The notes under the pieces: model-generated
Database searches by the model: none
Told to the model about the DNA's origin: nothing
What the model saw: the letters and a program-made list of their open reading frames with translations, nothing else
Assembly: GCA_917880885.1 (NCBI GenBank)
Contig: OU862907.1
Location: 70,737,072-70,801,071, forward strand
DNA from: Limnephilus marmoratus
Taxonomy: Eukaryota > Arthropoda > Insecta > Trichoptera > Limnephilidae
Direction: 5' to 3'
DNA length: 64,000 bases
Position numbers and translations under genes: made by a program
Part shown: positions 11,765 through 23,200 of the stretch, piece after piece
Numbering within the stretch: the first letter of the stretch is position 1
Layout: each line of letters begins with the position of its first letter

Positions 11765-12000
11765 CTTACTATGGGCTCCATCGAAGCCAGAGCCAAGTTA
11801 GCATCTCAGAACCTGGGCGTACTGTACAGGGCCCACAGATGCACAACATAATATTCAACTGATCACCCTGTACAGCAAGTATTGCAAGTGCACCCCCGCT
11901 GTAGGCTAGTAGGTAGCCACCTCTGGTCTGCAGCTCCAATATACCTGACAATCTCTTGACACTGTGGATGAACAGGTGATCTGTTTGATAAAACATATTT
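11765..12000 (+). pseudogene. Non-LTR reverse-transcriptase C-terminal relic
   Basis: The + frame reads 'GSIEARAKLASQNLGVLYRA', typical of the region after the RT domain of Jockey-like elements ('..IESKAKLASKKLGVLYRA'). It then breaks down with stops. Related fragments lie at 13,590-13,780 (-), 34,324-34,975 (-) and 46,550-46,790 (+). Confidence 0.6.
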
Positions 12001-12599
12001 TAACTAACGGACTGCAATCTTTGGAGCACATATTTCAGGTGGGAAACCTTGGGCTTGGCCCTGCACAGCATCCCCAAAGGCGAAATAAGTATTTTATGGA
12101 GTTAAATAGTTTTAAGCACTTGGTAAGTATACAATATTTCAGGCTAGAAAAGAGAATTGAACCCGTGACACCACACTGGGAACCATGGCTTTGGACAACT
12201 TGGTTACTAAACCGTGGATGACAAACATAATAAAATAAAACCCAAGTTTAAATGCACTTTATTTAATAATAAATAATAGATTAACCTAGAGACATATAGT
12301 TCTAATATTTCATATACATACACTGCAGTAATATTGACATATTTCTCAATTGCACCTCTTAAGGTGTATTTTAAAAATAATTTAATTTACAATTAGAAAA
12401 GATCAGAAAGTGGATCTATTTAAAGAAAAGAATTAAACATTGAAGCAATATTGATTATCCAGTCATACACATTGTGCAGTAAACAGATATTGTCAGGAAT
12501 TAGTACCTACCTTGCAGAGTGGAACATACTCTCAGTATCGCCCTGCTGAGAGATCACCAATCACAAGCGAAACATTACTTGCTTGACTTGGCTTGAGCA

Positions 12600-12960
12600 A
12601 CTGTGGAAAGTGCATTACATATTTATTTATATATGCATGTATATTACAATACATTTCAATATGATACTTTGTTTGTGCAACTGGGAAGGATACCCGTTTC
12701 AGGACAGCCAAATTGTATATTTAGTTCATAATATTCTTAACAAAGGAATGATTTCGTTCAAGATATCACAGGACATTACTTCTGTCAACACAACTTTTGA
12801 GGACATTAAGAATTGTATTCTGAACGAAGTGATGGTTTCTTTACGTCTTTGAAGGAATCGCAAAGATGTGATTTTTTTTCAAGGTCATTTTGGAGAACAT
12901 TAATAATTGCATTCAGAGTGAATGAGGTTTCTTTGGTGAGATCACAAGTAGGAAATTTTT
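12600..12960 (+). repeat. Dispersed repeat F
   Basis: Sequence around 'gggaaggatacccgtttcag' and 'aggaatgatttcgttcaaga' recurs in reverse orientation at 53,640-53,990. No long frame is conserved between the copies; class unknown. Confidence 0.55.
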
Positions 12961-13550
12961 CCCAGGCCATTTCAGAGAACATTTACAATTGAAAAATTAG
13001 AATTTACACATTTATTATAAACCAATATTTGACATATGAATTCCCAATGCATTTATGACTATTTAATTTTAATAAAGTACTATGTTCACAAAGGGGTTTG
13101 AACTCAACACCTGTGCTACTTACATCCCACTCAAACAGTTACAAAGGTCTATACAATACATATGACTGGATAATGCACAACACATATTTAATAACACATA
13201 TCTCATTGGGAAAACATTTATTATTTATTTATTTAGTGATAAAAAGAAATAAAATATAACTTAAAGACTTCAGATTTCTAGATAACACATTCCCTTAGTA
13301 CACTGAATGCAATATGATCTACATACGTTTCTAGTAAAACCAATGGCGTCTAAGACTTTTCGACTCGTAGGCCCTTAACACTCTAAACAGGTCAATTATA
13401 TTGAATATCTCTTCAAAAAAGATTTTTGAAAATGTTTACTCAATTTCAACCAAAATAAGCAATAATTGAGTTCATTTAAACCTGGGTCTTGTAGAGACTA
13501 ACAAAACTTGTTGTAGAAGCGACCGGTTCTTATGACTTGGAGATTATTTC
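12961..13550. other. Intergenic sequence, nothing recognised
   Basis: AT-rich with stops in every frame. A few SINE-like words but no full repeat was identified. Confidence 0.4.
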
Positions 13551-13554
13551 ATTG

Positions 13555-13780
13555 AAATACCGGTAGAACAAGGATAGCATTCCCATCTGACGTCTATGCT
13601 ATAAAGATTGCAATCGTACTGTCAAAGAGACCACCCTTTTCTGCACTTTTTTTGCAGGTATTTTGTGTCTTAGACGCCCCCAGCTTCCAAGAGGCTAACT
13701 TGACTCTGGCTTCGACGGAGCCCCCATGCTTGAGCTGGTCACTTAGAGCTACACCGAGCATATCAGTGGAAGGCTTGTTG
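13555..13780 (-). pseudogene. Non-LTR reverse-transcriptase C-terminal relic
   Basis: The - frame reads 'MLGVALSDQLKHGGSVEARV' followed by 'KLASWKLGA', the post-RT motif of Jockey-like elements. It then jumps to an unrelated frame. The stretch 'taccggtagaacaaggatag' is shared with 34,677-34,697, showing the same parent element. Confidence 0.6.
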
Positions 13781-14094
13781 GGAAGATTGCTTCCGTTGAA
13801 GGAGACCAAATTGTCATTTGGATCCCTTTTAGAAGTATTAGTAATCAGACATGAAATATAATATAGTAAAGCTGCCATTAATGAATATTAGATGTAAGTA
13901 CTCCAGACAAAACAAGTGTATGAGTAGCGAGGACTTCATTCTCTGTAGATCAATACAGGCAGATGATGATGATACTAAATGTATGCATATTAATTAGTGT
14001 ATTATGGTTTTATAACCTCCCCTCTCTTAACTTAATAATACATAAATATACATTATTAGACTAGAGATTCTACACAGCTTATAAAGGAAGAGCA

Positions 14095-14545
14095 TTGAGG
14101 GAAAAATAATACAAAAGGAAAACATTCCCTCAGGGCCTATATCATCTTAAAGATGCTGTGTGGAGGGTCTTTTTAGGGAAGGGAAGGAATGGAAGTTCTG
14201 AAAAGGAAAAAGGTATGAGGGATGTGTAGGAATCTGGGGATCAGTGTCCAGGAGTGACGGACGTATGAATCCATCCCTCCCACTGTGGTGCAAGACGATG
14301 TTCCGAGAGAGTCCGGTTGGAGAGGTCAATAGGTCTCCCTCAACTAGTCTCCCGATCCGGCCCGCCACATAGCAAGTGAGCAAACACATCGGCCGCCAAA
14401 ATGTAGAAAAACATCAGCTCACGAATACGGGCACCCCAGTCACCAAACTTAGCAAAACTTAGGGTAACCTAAGGCAGGGGTGTTGGTTATCCATTGAATG
14501 GTTCCCGGGGCGGCGGTGCCTATACCCGCTTCCCAAATTGACGTA
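14095..14545 (-). repeat. Dispersed repeat E copy, followed by SINE A
   Basis: Contains 'gtgtccaggagtgacggacg' and 'ggtctccctcaactagtctc' as in other repeat E copies. A family A SINE body follows at about 14,570-14,725 and a family C repeat at 14,915-15,198 (-). Confidence 0.6.
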
Positions 14546-14914
14546 TGATAGATTTAGTGTAGTAACTGACAGGAGCCAGTTGGACTATTGCAACCCCAAT
14601 TAAGATATCATGTGAGGAGAGGAGGGAGATGAGAAAGATGAAGGTTTGAAGGTACCAAGATATTCAAACCTAGTCACGAATCATGAATAAAGTCATTTAA
14701 AGCAATCTTTCGTTTCTGAACTATATCTGCATTTTTTTATTTTTTATTTCTAAATGGAATCATTGCCATATTCAGAATATAGGTTATACTCTGTTTGTTC
14801 TACTGGTATTTCAATGGATGCCGTTGTCGTTGATTCTTTCGTTAAAGTGTTAAAGTGTATCCTCTATCTGGTACAATACTCAGATAACTCATAAATACTA
14901 TCAAATCTTTCCAT

Positions 14915-15198
14915 AGTATAAAATGAAGTCGCTCCCGCTGTCTGTGCGCTTAGGCCTTTTAAACTACTCAACGGATTTTCACGCGGTTTTCACCAATAGA
15001 TAGTGATTCGATAATGAGGAAGGCTTTTAGGTATAGATTTTGTCAAGTTTTAGTGTAAATTGGTTGAAATAGGGCTGGCAAGCAGGCAGCGGGTGGTGTG
15101 GATTTGATTTAACAGATGGCGTTGGTTATAAAGGTTGGGTAATGGTGTGGCATTGTGTTTCGTTAGTCGCAGCAACGTGCGGCCGGGTCTGCTAGTCA
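14915..15198 (-). repeat. Dispersed repeat family C copy
   Basis: Reverse complement of 3,781-4,060; ends 'gtgcggccgggtctgctagt'. Confidence 0.6.
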
Positions 15199-15756
15199 AT
15201 TATAATTCATATAATACATAAAAACATGTGGTGAATTTTTTTAAAAATGTTTTCTGGGTTACTAGTAGGATATTTCAAAATGTCAGACTAATAAAATGGA
15301 CTTTTATGCTTCCAGGTGTTATTTTGTAGAATATTTAATATGTAAAACAGACACGTGCAATTATTAATAATTGATTTGTGGCGAGCATTTGAATATTGCT
15401 TTCCTCATTATCTTAAAACTTAGAATTTGGAGATGTCTGACTAATCAACCAGACGATCGATATACACATTGAAAGTCTAATTCATTTATACGTAATAAGG
15501 TATTTCAATGAATAGACCAAGCGTTCTATGTATTTAAATCAATGCATTCATAAGTTTTGAGTACAAAACAAGTAAAAGAAAAACAGCGCCATTTTTCCAC
15601 CAATTTCTATTTTATTTATTTATTTCTTCATTTTACTGACATTTGGAAATTAAATATTTCGGATATTTTACAATATATTAACAATTAACAAAATGCAGAA
15701 AAAATACTTCATCACTATAATAATGACAAATACACCAAGCACCGACAGCACGGATA

Positions 15757-16135
15757 CATCCCGGCACCGCTGCCCCGGGAACCATTTATTGGATTACCAA
15801 CACCTCTGCCATAAGTCACCCCAAGAGGTTCGCTGATTTAGCAAAGGGCTTGCGTTCACGGGGTGAGGTTTGTACAGATCTTGGCGTGGCAGGCCGGATC
15901 AGGAGAGAATGGTGGAGGAAGACCTTTTATATATCTCTCGAAACATCGCCTCATCAAGCATAGTGGGAGGGATGGATTCATACGTCCGTCACTCCTGGAC
16001 ACACTGAATCCCAGATTCCTACACATCCCTCATACCTTTTTCCTTCTCAGAACTTCTTCTCATAAAAAGACTCTCCACACAGCATCCCTAAACGAGGGGA
16101 TATATTTTTGAGGCCTCCTGTGTGGAGCTAATGTA
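15757..16135 (+). repeat. Dispersed repeat E copy
   Basis: Runs from 'ggcaccgctgccccgggaac' to 'aggcctcctgtgtggagcta'. The sequence from 15,200 to 15,756 shows no recognised feature. Confidence 0.6.
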
Positions 16136-16304
16136 AAAAAGCACAAACCGTCAGTTTTTAAATGAAATAATGGGCGACTTGCTTTGAGAGCGCTACAGGC
16201 CTCGTACTGCCATCTGTGGTAGAGTTTTTAAATCTATTTTAGCTGTGAAAGTAGTGGGATATATGGTGCATTATAGATCTGCACAAAAAAGCTATTTTTC
16301 CACA

Positions 16305-17045
16305 TAAAGGCCCAACTAATGATCACTGAACAAAATATGACTTCCCATGAATAATGGCCAACCAGTGATCACTGAACAAAGGATGTATTCCTATTGCAAA
16401 GATATTCCTCGAAAAGTTTAGTTTGAGTTGTTCAGAGTTCATGCACCGAGGTCTGAGATTTGTATGCGACACCATCAAGGTCCCAACTAGCGATCGCTGA
16501 ACTAAGGATGGATTCCCATGAATAAGGGTCCAACCAGCGATCACTAAACAAAGGATGACTTCCTGTGAATAAGTGCCCAGCCAGTGATCACTGAACAAAG
16601 GATGAACTCCTATGAATAAGGGTCCAACCAGCGATCACTAAACAAAGGATGAATTCCAATGAATAAGCGCCCAACCAGTGATCACTGAACAAAGGATGAA
16701 TTCCTGTGAATAAGTGCCCAGCCAGTGATCACTAAACAAAGGATGAATTCCTGTGAATAAGTGCCCAGCCAGTGATCACTGAACAAAGGATGAATTCCTA
16801 TGAATAAGAGCCCAACCAGTGATCACTGAACAAATGATGAATTCCTATGAATAAGGGCCCAACTGGCGATTACTGAACAAAGTATGAATTCCTATGAAAA
16901 GGGCTCAAATAGCGATCACTGAACAAAGGATAGATTCCTATAAATAAGGGCCCAACTAGCGATCACAACATAGAATGAATTTGTATAAATGAGGGCCCAA
17001 CTAGCGGATCACTGAACAAAGGATGAATTCCTATCGCAGAGACGT
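16305..17045. repeat. 47-bp minisatellite downstream of the MCC-like gene
   Basis: About fifteen imperfect copies of a 47-bp unit with core 'cagtgatcactgaacaaagg' plus 'atgaattcctatgaataag'. The unit contains the palindrome tgatca. The array starts before a copied piece of the MCC terminal exon (16,432-16,476) and runs to within about 30 bp of the stop codon. It therefore probably lies in the 3' UTR or just beyond it. Confidence 0.8.
16432..16476 (-). pseudogene. Duplicate of the MCC-like terminal coding end
   Basis: On the - strand this reads DGVAYKSQTSVHEL then TGA. The real terminal exon ends DGVAYESQTTTHQL then TGA. The downstream sequence is duplicated too (aagtttagttngag.tgttcag). No acceptor or upstream coding part is present in the copy, so it is probably a by-product of expansion of the 47-bp array. 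Confidence 0.7.
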
Positions 17046-17070
17046 TCCTCTTAAGTTTAGTTAGAGCTGT

Positions 17071-17209
17071 TCAGAGTTGATGTGTCGTGGTCTGAGATTC
17101 GTATGCGACACCATCATTCATCTGTTCAGAAGCAACAACTGGTGGTGCAAGTGCCGGAGGATCCTCTCCAACAGTCCTCTCCAACTGCACTTCTTCCCAA
17201 GGAATATTC
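17071..17209 (-). CDS. MCC: MCC-like terminal exon o with stop codon
   Basis: Acceptor TTTTCAG. It reads 'NIPWEEVQLERTVGEDPPAL' then 'APPVVASEQMNDGVAYESQT' and 'TTHQL', then TGA. It is a disordered acidic/Pro/Ala tail. It takes the phase left by exon n exactly. The end differs from the vertebrate ETSL PDZ ligand. The 47-bp minisatellite starts just downstream. Confidence 0.65.
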
Positions 17210-20200
17210 CTGAAAACACATTTATTATGTACAAATTACTTTGGATGACAGACGTTTTAAAACTAGATGATAATATTTTAGTGTTGGCTTTATTAATCCT
17301 TGGAATGTCAGGGGCAAAGAACTAACGACACAGAGGAAACTACTTCCCTCAGGGCCTCTCATGAGGGGGTAATGTCAGGGGCAAAGAACAGACGACACAG
17401 AGGAAACTACCTCCCTCAGGGCCTCTCATGAGGGGGTAATGTTAAATAAAGAAGTAGCGTTGATCTAGAAATTGCAGTCATGCAAATGTTCAATCAGAGT
17501 ATCTACTAGTTTGTTGAATGTTTTGTCTTTGCTTGGTGAGAATTGTTACACATACTTGGTGGCAAATACTTTGACACTAATTAATTACAAGTTGTATATG
17601 GAACAAATGGTATTTACCTGCCGGGCTGGCTTCCACAGCGCGGACACTTTTTCAGTTCTTCGTTGTTGTCCATATTACAGTTAGCCTGAAACCCAATAAC
17701 ACATTTCATTTAATAAATATTACAGACTCTGAAATCTCATCATCCCAAGCCACCATCATCCCAAGCCACCATCATCCCAAGCCACCATCATCCCAATCCA
17801 CCATCATCCCAATCCACCATCATCCCAAGCCACCATCATCCCAACCCATTATCATCCCAACCCACCATCATTCCAAGCCACCATCATCCCAACCCACCAT
17901 CATCCCAAGGCACCATCATCTCAACCCACCATCATCCCAACTCACCATCATCCCAAGCCACCATCAACCCAAGCCACCATCATCCCAAACCACCATCATT
18001 CCAAGCCACCATCATCCCAAGTCACCATCAACCCAAGCCACCATCATCCCAACCCACCATCATTCCAAGCCACCATCATCCCAACCCACCATCATCCCAA
18101 GGCACCATCATCTCAACCCACCATCATCCCAACTCACCATCATCCCAAGCCACCATCAACCCAAGCCACCATCATCCCAAACCACCATCATTCCAAGCCA
18201 CCATCATCCCAAGTCACCATTATTCCAAGCCAACATCATCCCAAGCCACCATCATCCCAAGCCACCATCATCCCAAGCCACCATCATCCCAAACCACCAT
18301 CATCCCAAGCCACCATCATCATGGGGATTGCCCCAGAAGTAAAATAGTAATAGTAATAATAATATTGAGCATTAGCACACCTGGTTGACAGAAGCCATGA
18401 GCCTCTGTAGCCGAGTCTTCAGGGTGTTTTCTCTGGCCAGCGCTTCCAGGAGCCGACGCTCGCTCTCCCCCTCCTCCGCACCGCTCAAACTGTTTGTCTG
18501 CAAATCAAATATCTAATTTACAGCAGTGACGTGCACACTTGCACAGAGTTTTGTTCATCAGGGAAGGCACTAGGAAAAACATATATCTTCTACAAAGTAG
18601 GCTTCCGTTATGAAGTCCTATTACAAAGTAGGCTATAGTCTTCTACAAAGTAGGCTTCTGTTTATGAAGTCCTATTACAAAGTTGGCTATGGTCTTCTAC
18701 AAAGTAGGTTCTGTTTATGAAGTCCTATTACAAAGTAGGCTATGATATTCTACAAAGTAGGCTTTTATTTATGGAGTCCTATTACAAAGTAGGCAATAGT
18801 CTTCTGCAAAGTAGGCTTCTATTTACCGGTCAGTGGGCATAGCGCTTGGGTCCCATCCGGGCGTCGCGTGTTCGATTCCTCGGCTGGCTAAGTCCTCCAT
18901 CACAACACAAGCAACATTCTCGGCTTTCTGTGGTGGTAGTAGTAGATTTTCAAATATTATCGGGTTATTCGTAACCCGGGAATGTTTGTCTTTCTTTTTA
19001 GAGAAATAAAAAAAAGAAATATATTTATGAAGTCCTATTACAAAGTAGGCTATGGTCTTCTACAAAGTAGGCTTCTGTTTATGAAGTCATATTACAAAGT
19101 AGACTATGGTCTTCTACAAAGTAGGTTTCTATTTATGAAGACCTATTACAAAGTAGGCTATGATCTTCTACAAAGTAGGCTTCTATTTATGGAGTCATAT
19201 TACAAAGTAGGCTATGGTCTTCTACAAGGAAGGCTTCTGTTTATGGAGTCCGTCACTAGGAATCAGGATATTTAATCAGGATTTAATCGTATTTAATCAG
19301 GAAAGCCTTCCTTGAAATAACACCGGATGTAATGTTAAAATATGTATATAAAGCATATGTGCGACCTCTCCTGGAATATGCTCTACAAATATGGACTCCA
19401 TATTTAATAAAGGATGTAGATCTTTACAAAAGAGATGATTTACAAAAATGCCAATAACATTGAAAAACCTGCGTTATGAAGACGGACTCAAGGAATTAAG
19501 ATTACCAATGTTAAAAGAAAGAAGAGAAAGGGGTGATATGATAGAGTTTCAAAATTTTATCTGGACATTATAGTTGCCCTGGCATACCTGGCATCCACCA
19601 ACTCTTCACTACAAGTCTTTACTTCTTTACTAAGTATAAAATGAAGTCGCTCACGCTGTATGTGCGCTTAGATCTTTTAAACTACGCTGCGGATTTTCAG
19701 GTGGTTTTCACCAATAGATAGAGTGATTCATGAGCAAGGTTTTTAGGTATATAATTTGTCAAGGTTTTGTATAAATTGGTTGAAATACATAATAAATCTG
19801 GCCAAGCGGCAGCGGGCAACGGGCTGACAAACGGGGGGTGTGGATTTGATTTAACAGAAGATGGCGTTGGTTATAAAGGTTTCGTTAGCCACAGCAACGT
19901 GTGGCCGGGTCTGCTAGTAAAAATATTGTTTTAAAATAATAAAATTTCCAATTCCATAACAAAGAATGAACCAAATGAAATTCTTCCTGCATTTTAAATA
20001 ATAAGGATAAAGACTTAAAAATGAAAAATCAGGAATCTATAAATTAAATTGTAATAATTGTGGATTTTTTAATAAGGGTAAAAATTCGAGAAACTTTGAA
20101 ATATGTTTGTAAATAATAAAATTAGATAGAGCCTAAGATGATAAATTGTAAAGCGCCCTTGAGGTGATTTTTCACAAAAAAGGCGCTCTATAAATTGTCC

Positions 20201-23200
20201 AATTATTATTATTAAAGATAAGGGAACACATGAGATGCTTAAACAATAACAGCCTTACTAAAAAAAACCACAGCGCGACCGATTAACTGTGTTATTGCAA
20301 TAACGTAAATAGACCCCGTGTACACTAAAACGTTTCATTACCAATAAGTTTTCTTACTTGGTCACGCTGTTAAAATGCTTAAAGATCTGACAACGTCGTA
20401 AATGGTTATAATTTAGTAGGAAAAAATGTTGCTTTAATTATTCTCCGCCAGGAGCATTATTGGCGCGCGTGTGCATCAACGGCCCGCGATGAAAACACAG
20501 CTTGAAAACCAAGGCCAGGTGTGTTTATGGCCGGATCAGGCGGGATGTCGAAAATTTTGTTAGATGTTGTGATTTTACTTAATAATTTCTATTGTAGTGA
20601 CGAAATAACTGTTCTATTCATATAATTGATATATTTACCGTATTATTTGTGTGGTTTACATCAGTTTTATCAAGTTATTGTACAAACGCCGTACTTTCAA
20701 AGTTGAACTGTCAGAATACTGTTTTATAGGTTAGGTACATAAAAGATAAAATTAACATTTTAAGATCTTTATTTTAAGAGAATTCCTTAAAAGTGATAAT
20801 TTTTTATAATATTAATACCTAATACATGTGTTCGTAAACGTATAAAAAGAAAGATGCAAGAAATCTGTTTTAAATATCAGTATTATTTCTAAGTTATTTT
20901 TTTGGCAATAAAAAACCTTAGAAATTTTTTATTATTTTTTTTTGTATGCACGTGGAAAAAGTGAGGTGATAGTTTCCTTTCAAATTTATTACATAAAAGG
21001 ACTGTGTTTTTTAAATTTTGATTTTTTTTAAATTTCTCTACATTTTGGTCAAACATGTTTTGGTAAGTATTTTTTTTACATTTTTTTCCGAGTTTGAATC
21101 TTAAAATATGTCAGTTTTTGAAAAATAAAGTGTATTTCAAATACACAAATCTAAAAGGTAATTTTATCTAGTTTTCATAAATGGTATTTGTTTTTACAAC
21201 ACCTTCAAAAATAAGAAATATATAGAACATTCAAAATACTTTGCAAAAATTTCAAATTTCGTTAGGATATCATTACTAAAACAGAGATAAACTACCCTCT
21301 CAGGCTGTGTAAACCAAGTGTATTTTTTTCCATGAACAATTTTTTAATTAGTAATGTTTTCACATCCGCGGCCGTTTGTCAATTGAATAAAATTTTCACT
21401 GGGTTTTTTAGTAAGGCTGTAATAGTTTCTGGGAATTTGTCAATCATTTATTGGAGACCTATCGCACTTTTGATTTTAATAATGTAATAGAGTTACTATA
21501 TTGTCATTTTAAGTGTTTTGATTTAGACAAATTAAAAATCTTAAAATTAGAAAGAGCGAAAAGATGAATTTAAATATTATAAATAATAAAAAAATATTTT
21601 TAAATGACCCGTTATTAAACTTGTTCCCTTTGTAAATTATACCCGCTTACCCCCTCCTCCTTCCCACTCCCAGCTTTCCATTGACACCTTTGAGTCTCTA
21701 TTGTTGTAATTAGTTTTAAGTAAGCCCCGATGAAGTAAGTTACTTACGAAACATGTTCGTTTTTCAACAATAAACATGGCTAAAACTATATTGTCTATTA
21801 ATTTTGTATTAAAATGGTGCCACAAAATAAGTTTGCTGCGTTTAACGAAGAAATATACATCTCCGCGAACACTAAAAAAAAATCAACAAAACATACTTCG
21901 TGTCTAATCCCAGGAAACACTTCCTTGCAAAAAGGGAGGTGGGAGCAAGGAACAAACTTCAACATGTCAACATGCTACTAATAATTTAGAGAGAAAAAAG
22001 AATTAACTTATTTACAATTTAAAATAACTTGATTTACTGTTAAACTTACTATGAAAGAGGTGTGAGCATATCAGCAGATTGTTGCCTGCTCTTTACATAA
22101 TAATAATAATGTAGTTTTGTTCAGAGGGAGTCCAAATTATGGAGTTGTATTCCAGGATGCTGCGAACAAGTGCTTCATATGTTCTCCGATATCTGCAGTT
22201 TAGTACTGACCTGTCTAGTTCCAGGAGGCCTCAGGGAGCGCAGTCTCGCACGCAGTTCTGCCCGCTCTTCTCGCAGACTCATCACCTCCTGGTCATCCCA
22301 AACACAACATTATTACACATATTTATCAATGCTCAAACATATCATCAGCATTTCATTTTGTGAGGCGAGTATTCTTGTATATCCAACACCTCTGTCGTAG
22401 GTCATCCCAAGGAAAGGAAGGAGAGGCAGTTCTGTGAAGGGAAAAGGTGTGAGGGGCGGGTAGCAAGTAAGAATCTGGGGTCAGTCTGTGGTGCAAGGCG
22501 GTGGGTTGAGAGACTCCGGCTGGAGAGGATCTCTACCATTTGGCCAAACCTCACCCCATGAACCCGAGGACCCCTGCTAAGTCACCTGTGGCAGAGGCGA
22601 TGGTTATCCATTCTTCGAATTACATTTTGAGATTTGATGTACAGCTCAATTCTCTTTAGGCAGGACTGTCAGACTCGGACTGACAACCGAAGAGATAGAA
22701 TCTACAGATTGATTGACTTGATTTGAAATATTATAGTTCTAAACCGTATCAGGTACAATCGTAGGCGGGTTTGGGTACCGCCACCCTAGGAATCATTTAC
22801 AGGGTGAGGTTTATCTAAGTCTTGGTGGCGGATGAGTTCGCTCTCCTTCTGCATGGTGTGCCGGATAGGGAGACTAGTTGAGAGAGACCGTTCAACCTGT
22901 TTAGCTGGACTCTCTCGAACCATCGTCTTGCACCGCAATGGAAGGGATGGATTCGTACGTTACTCCTGGACACATTGATCCCCAGATTTCTACGCACCCT
23001 CAAACAGTTTTCCTTCCCAGAACTTCTCCTTTATTTCCTCAGAAAGGCCCTCAACACAGCATCCCAAAAGATAACACAGGATATTTGTTTAGCACGGTCT
23101 CCTGTATAGAGCCAATTTAAAAAAGATTGTTTGAAATGGGATATGGGTGTTGTGATTTGACCTGCATGAGTACAGCTGTCTCCATGTCCAGTTTTCTAGC

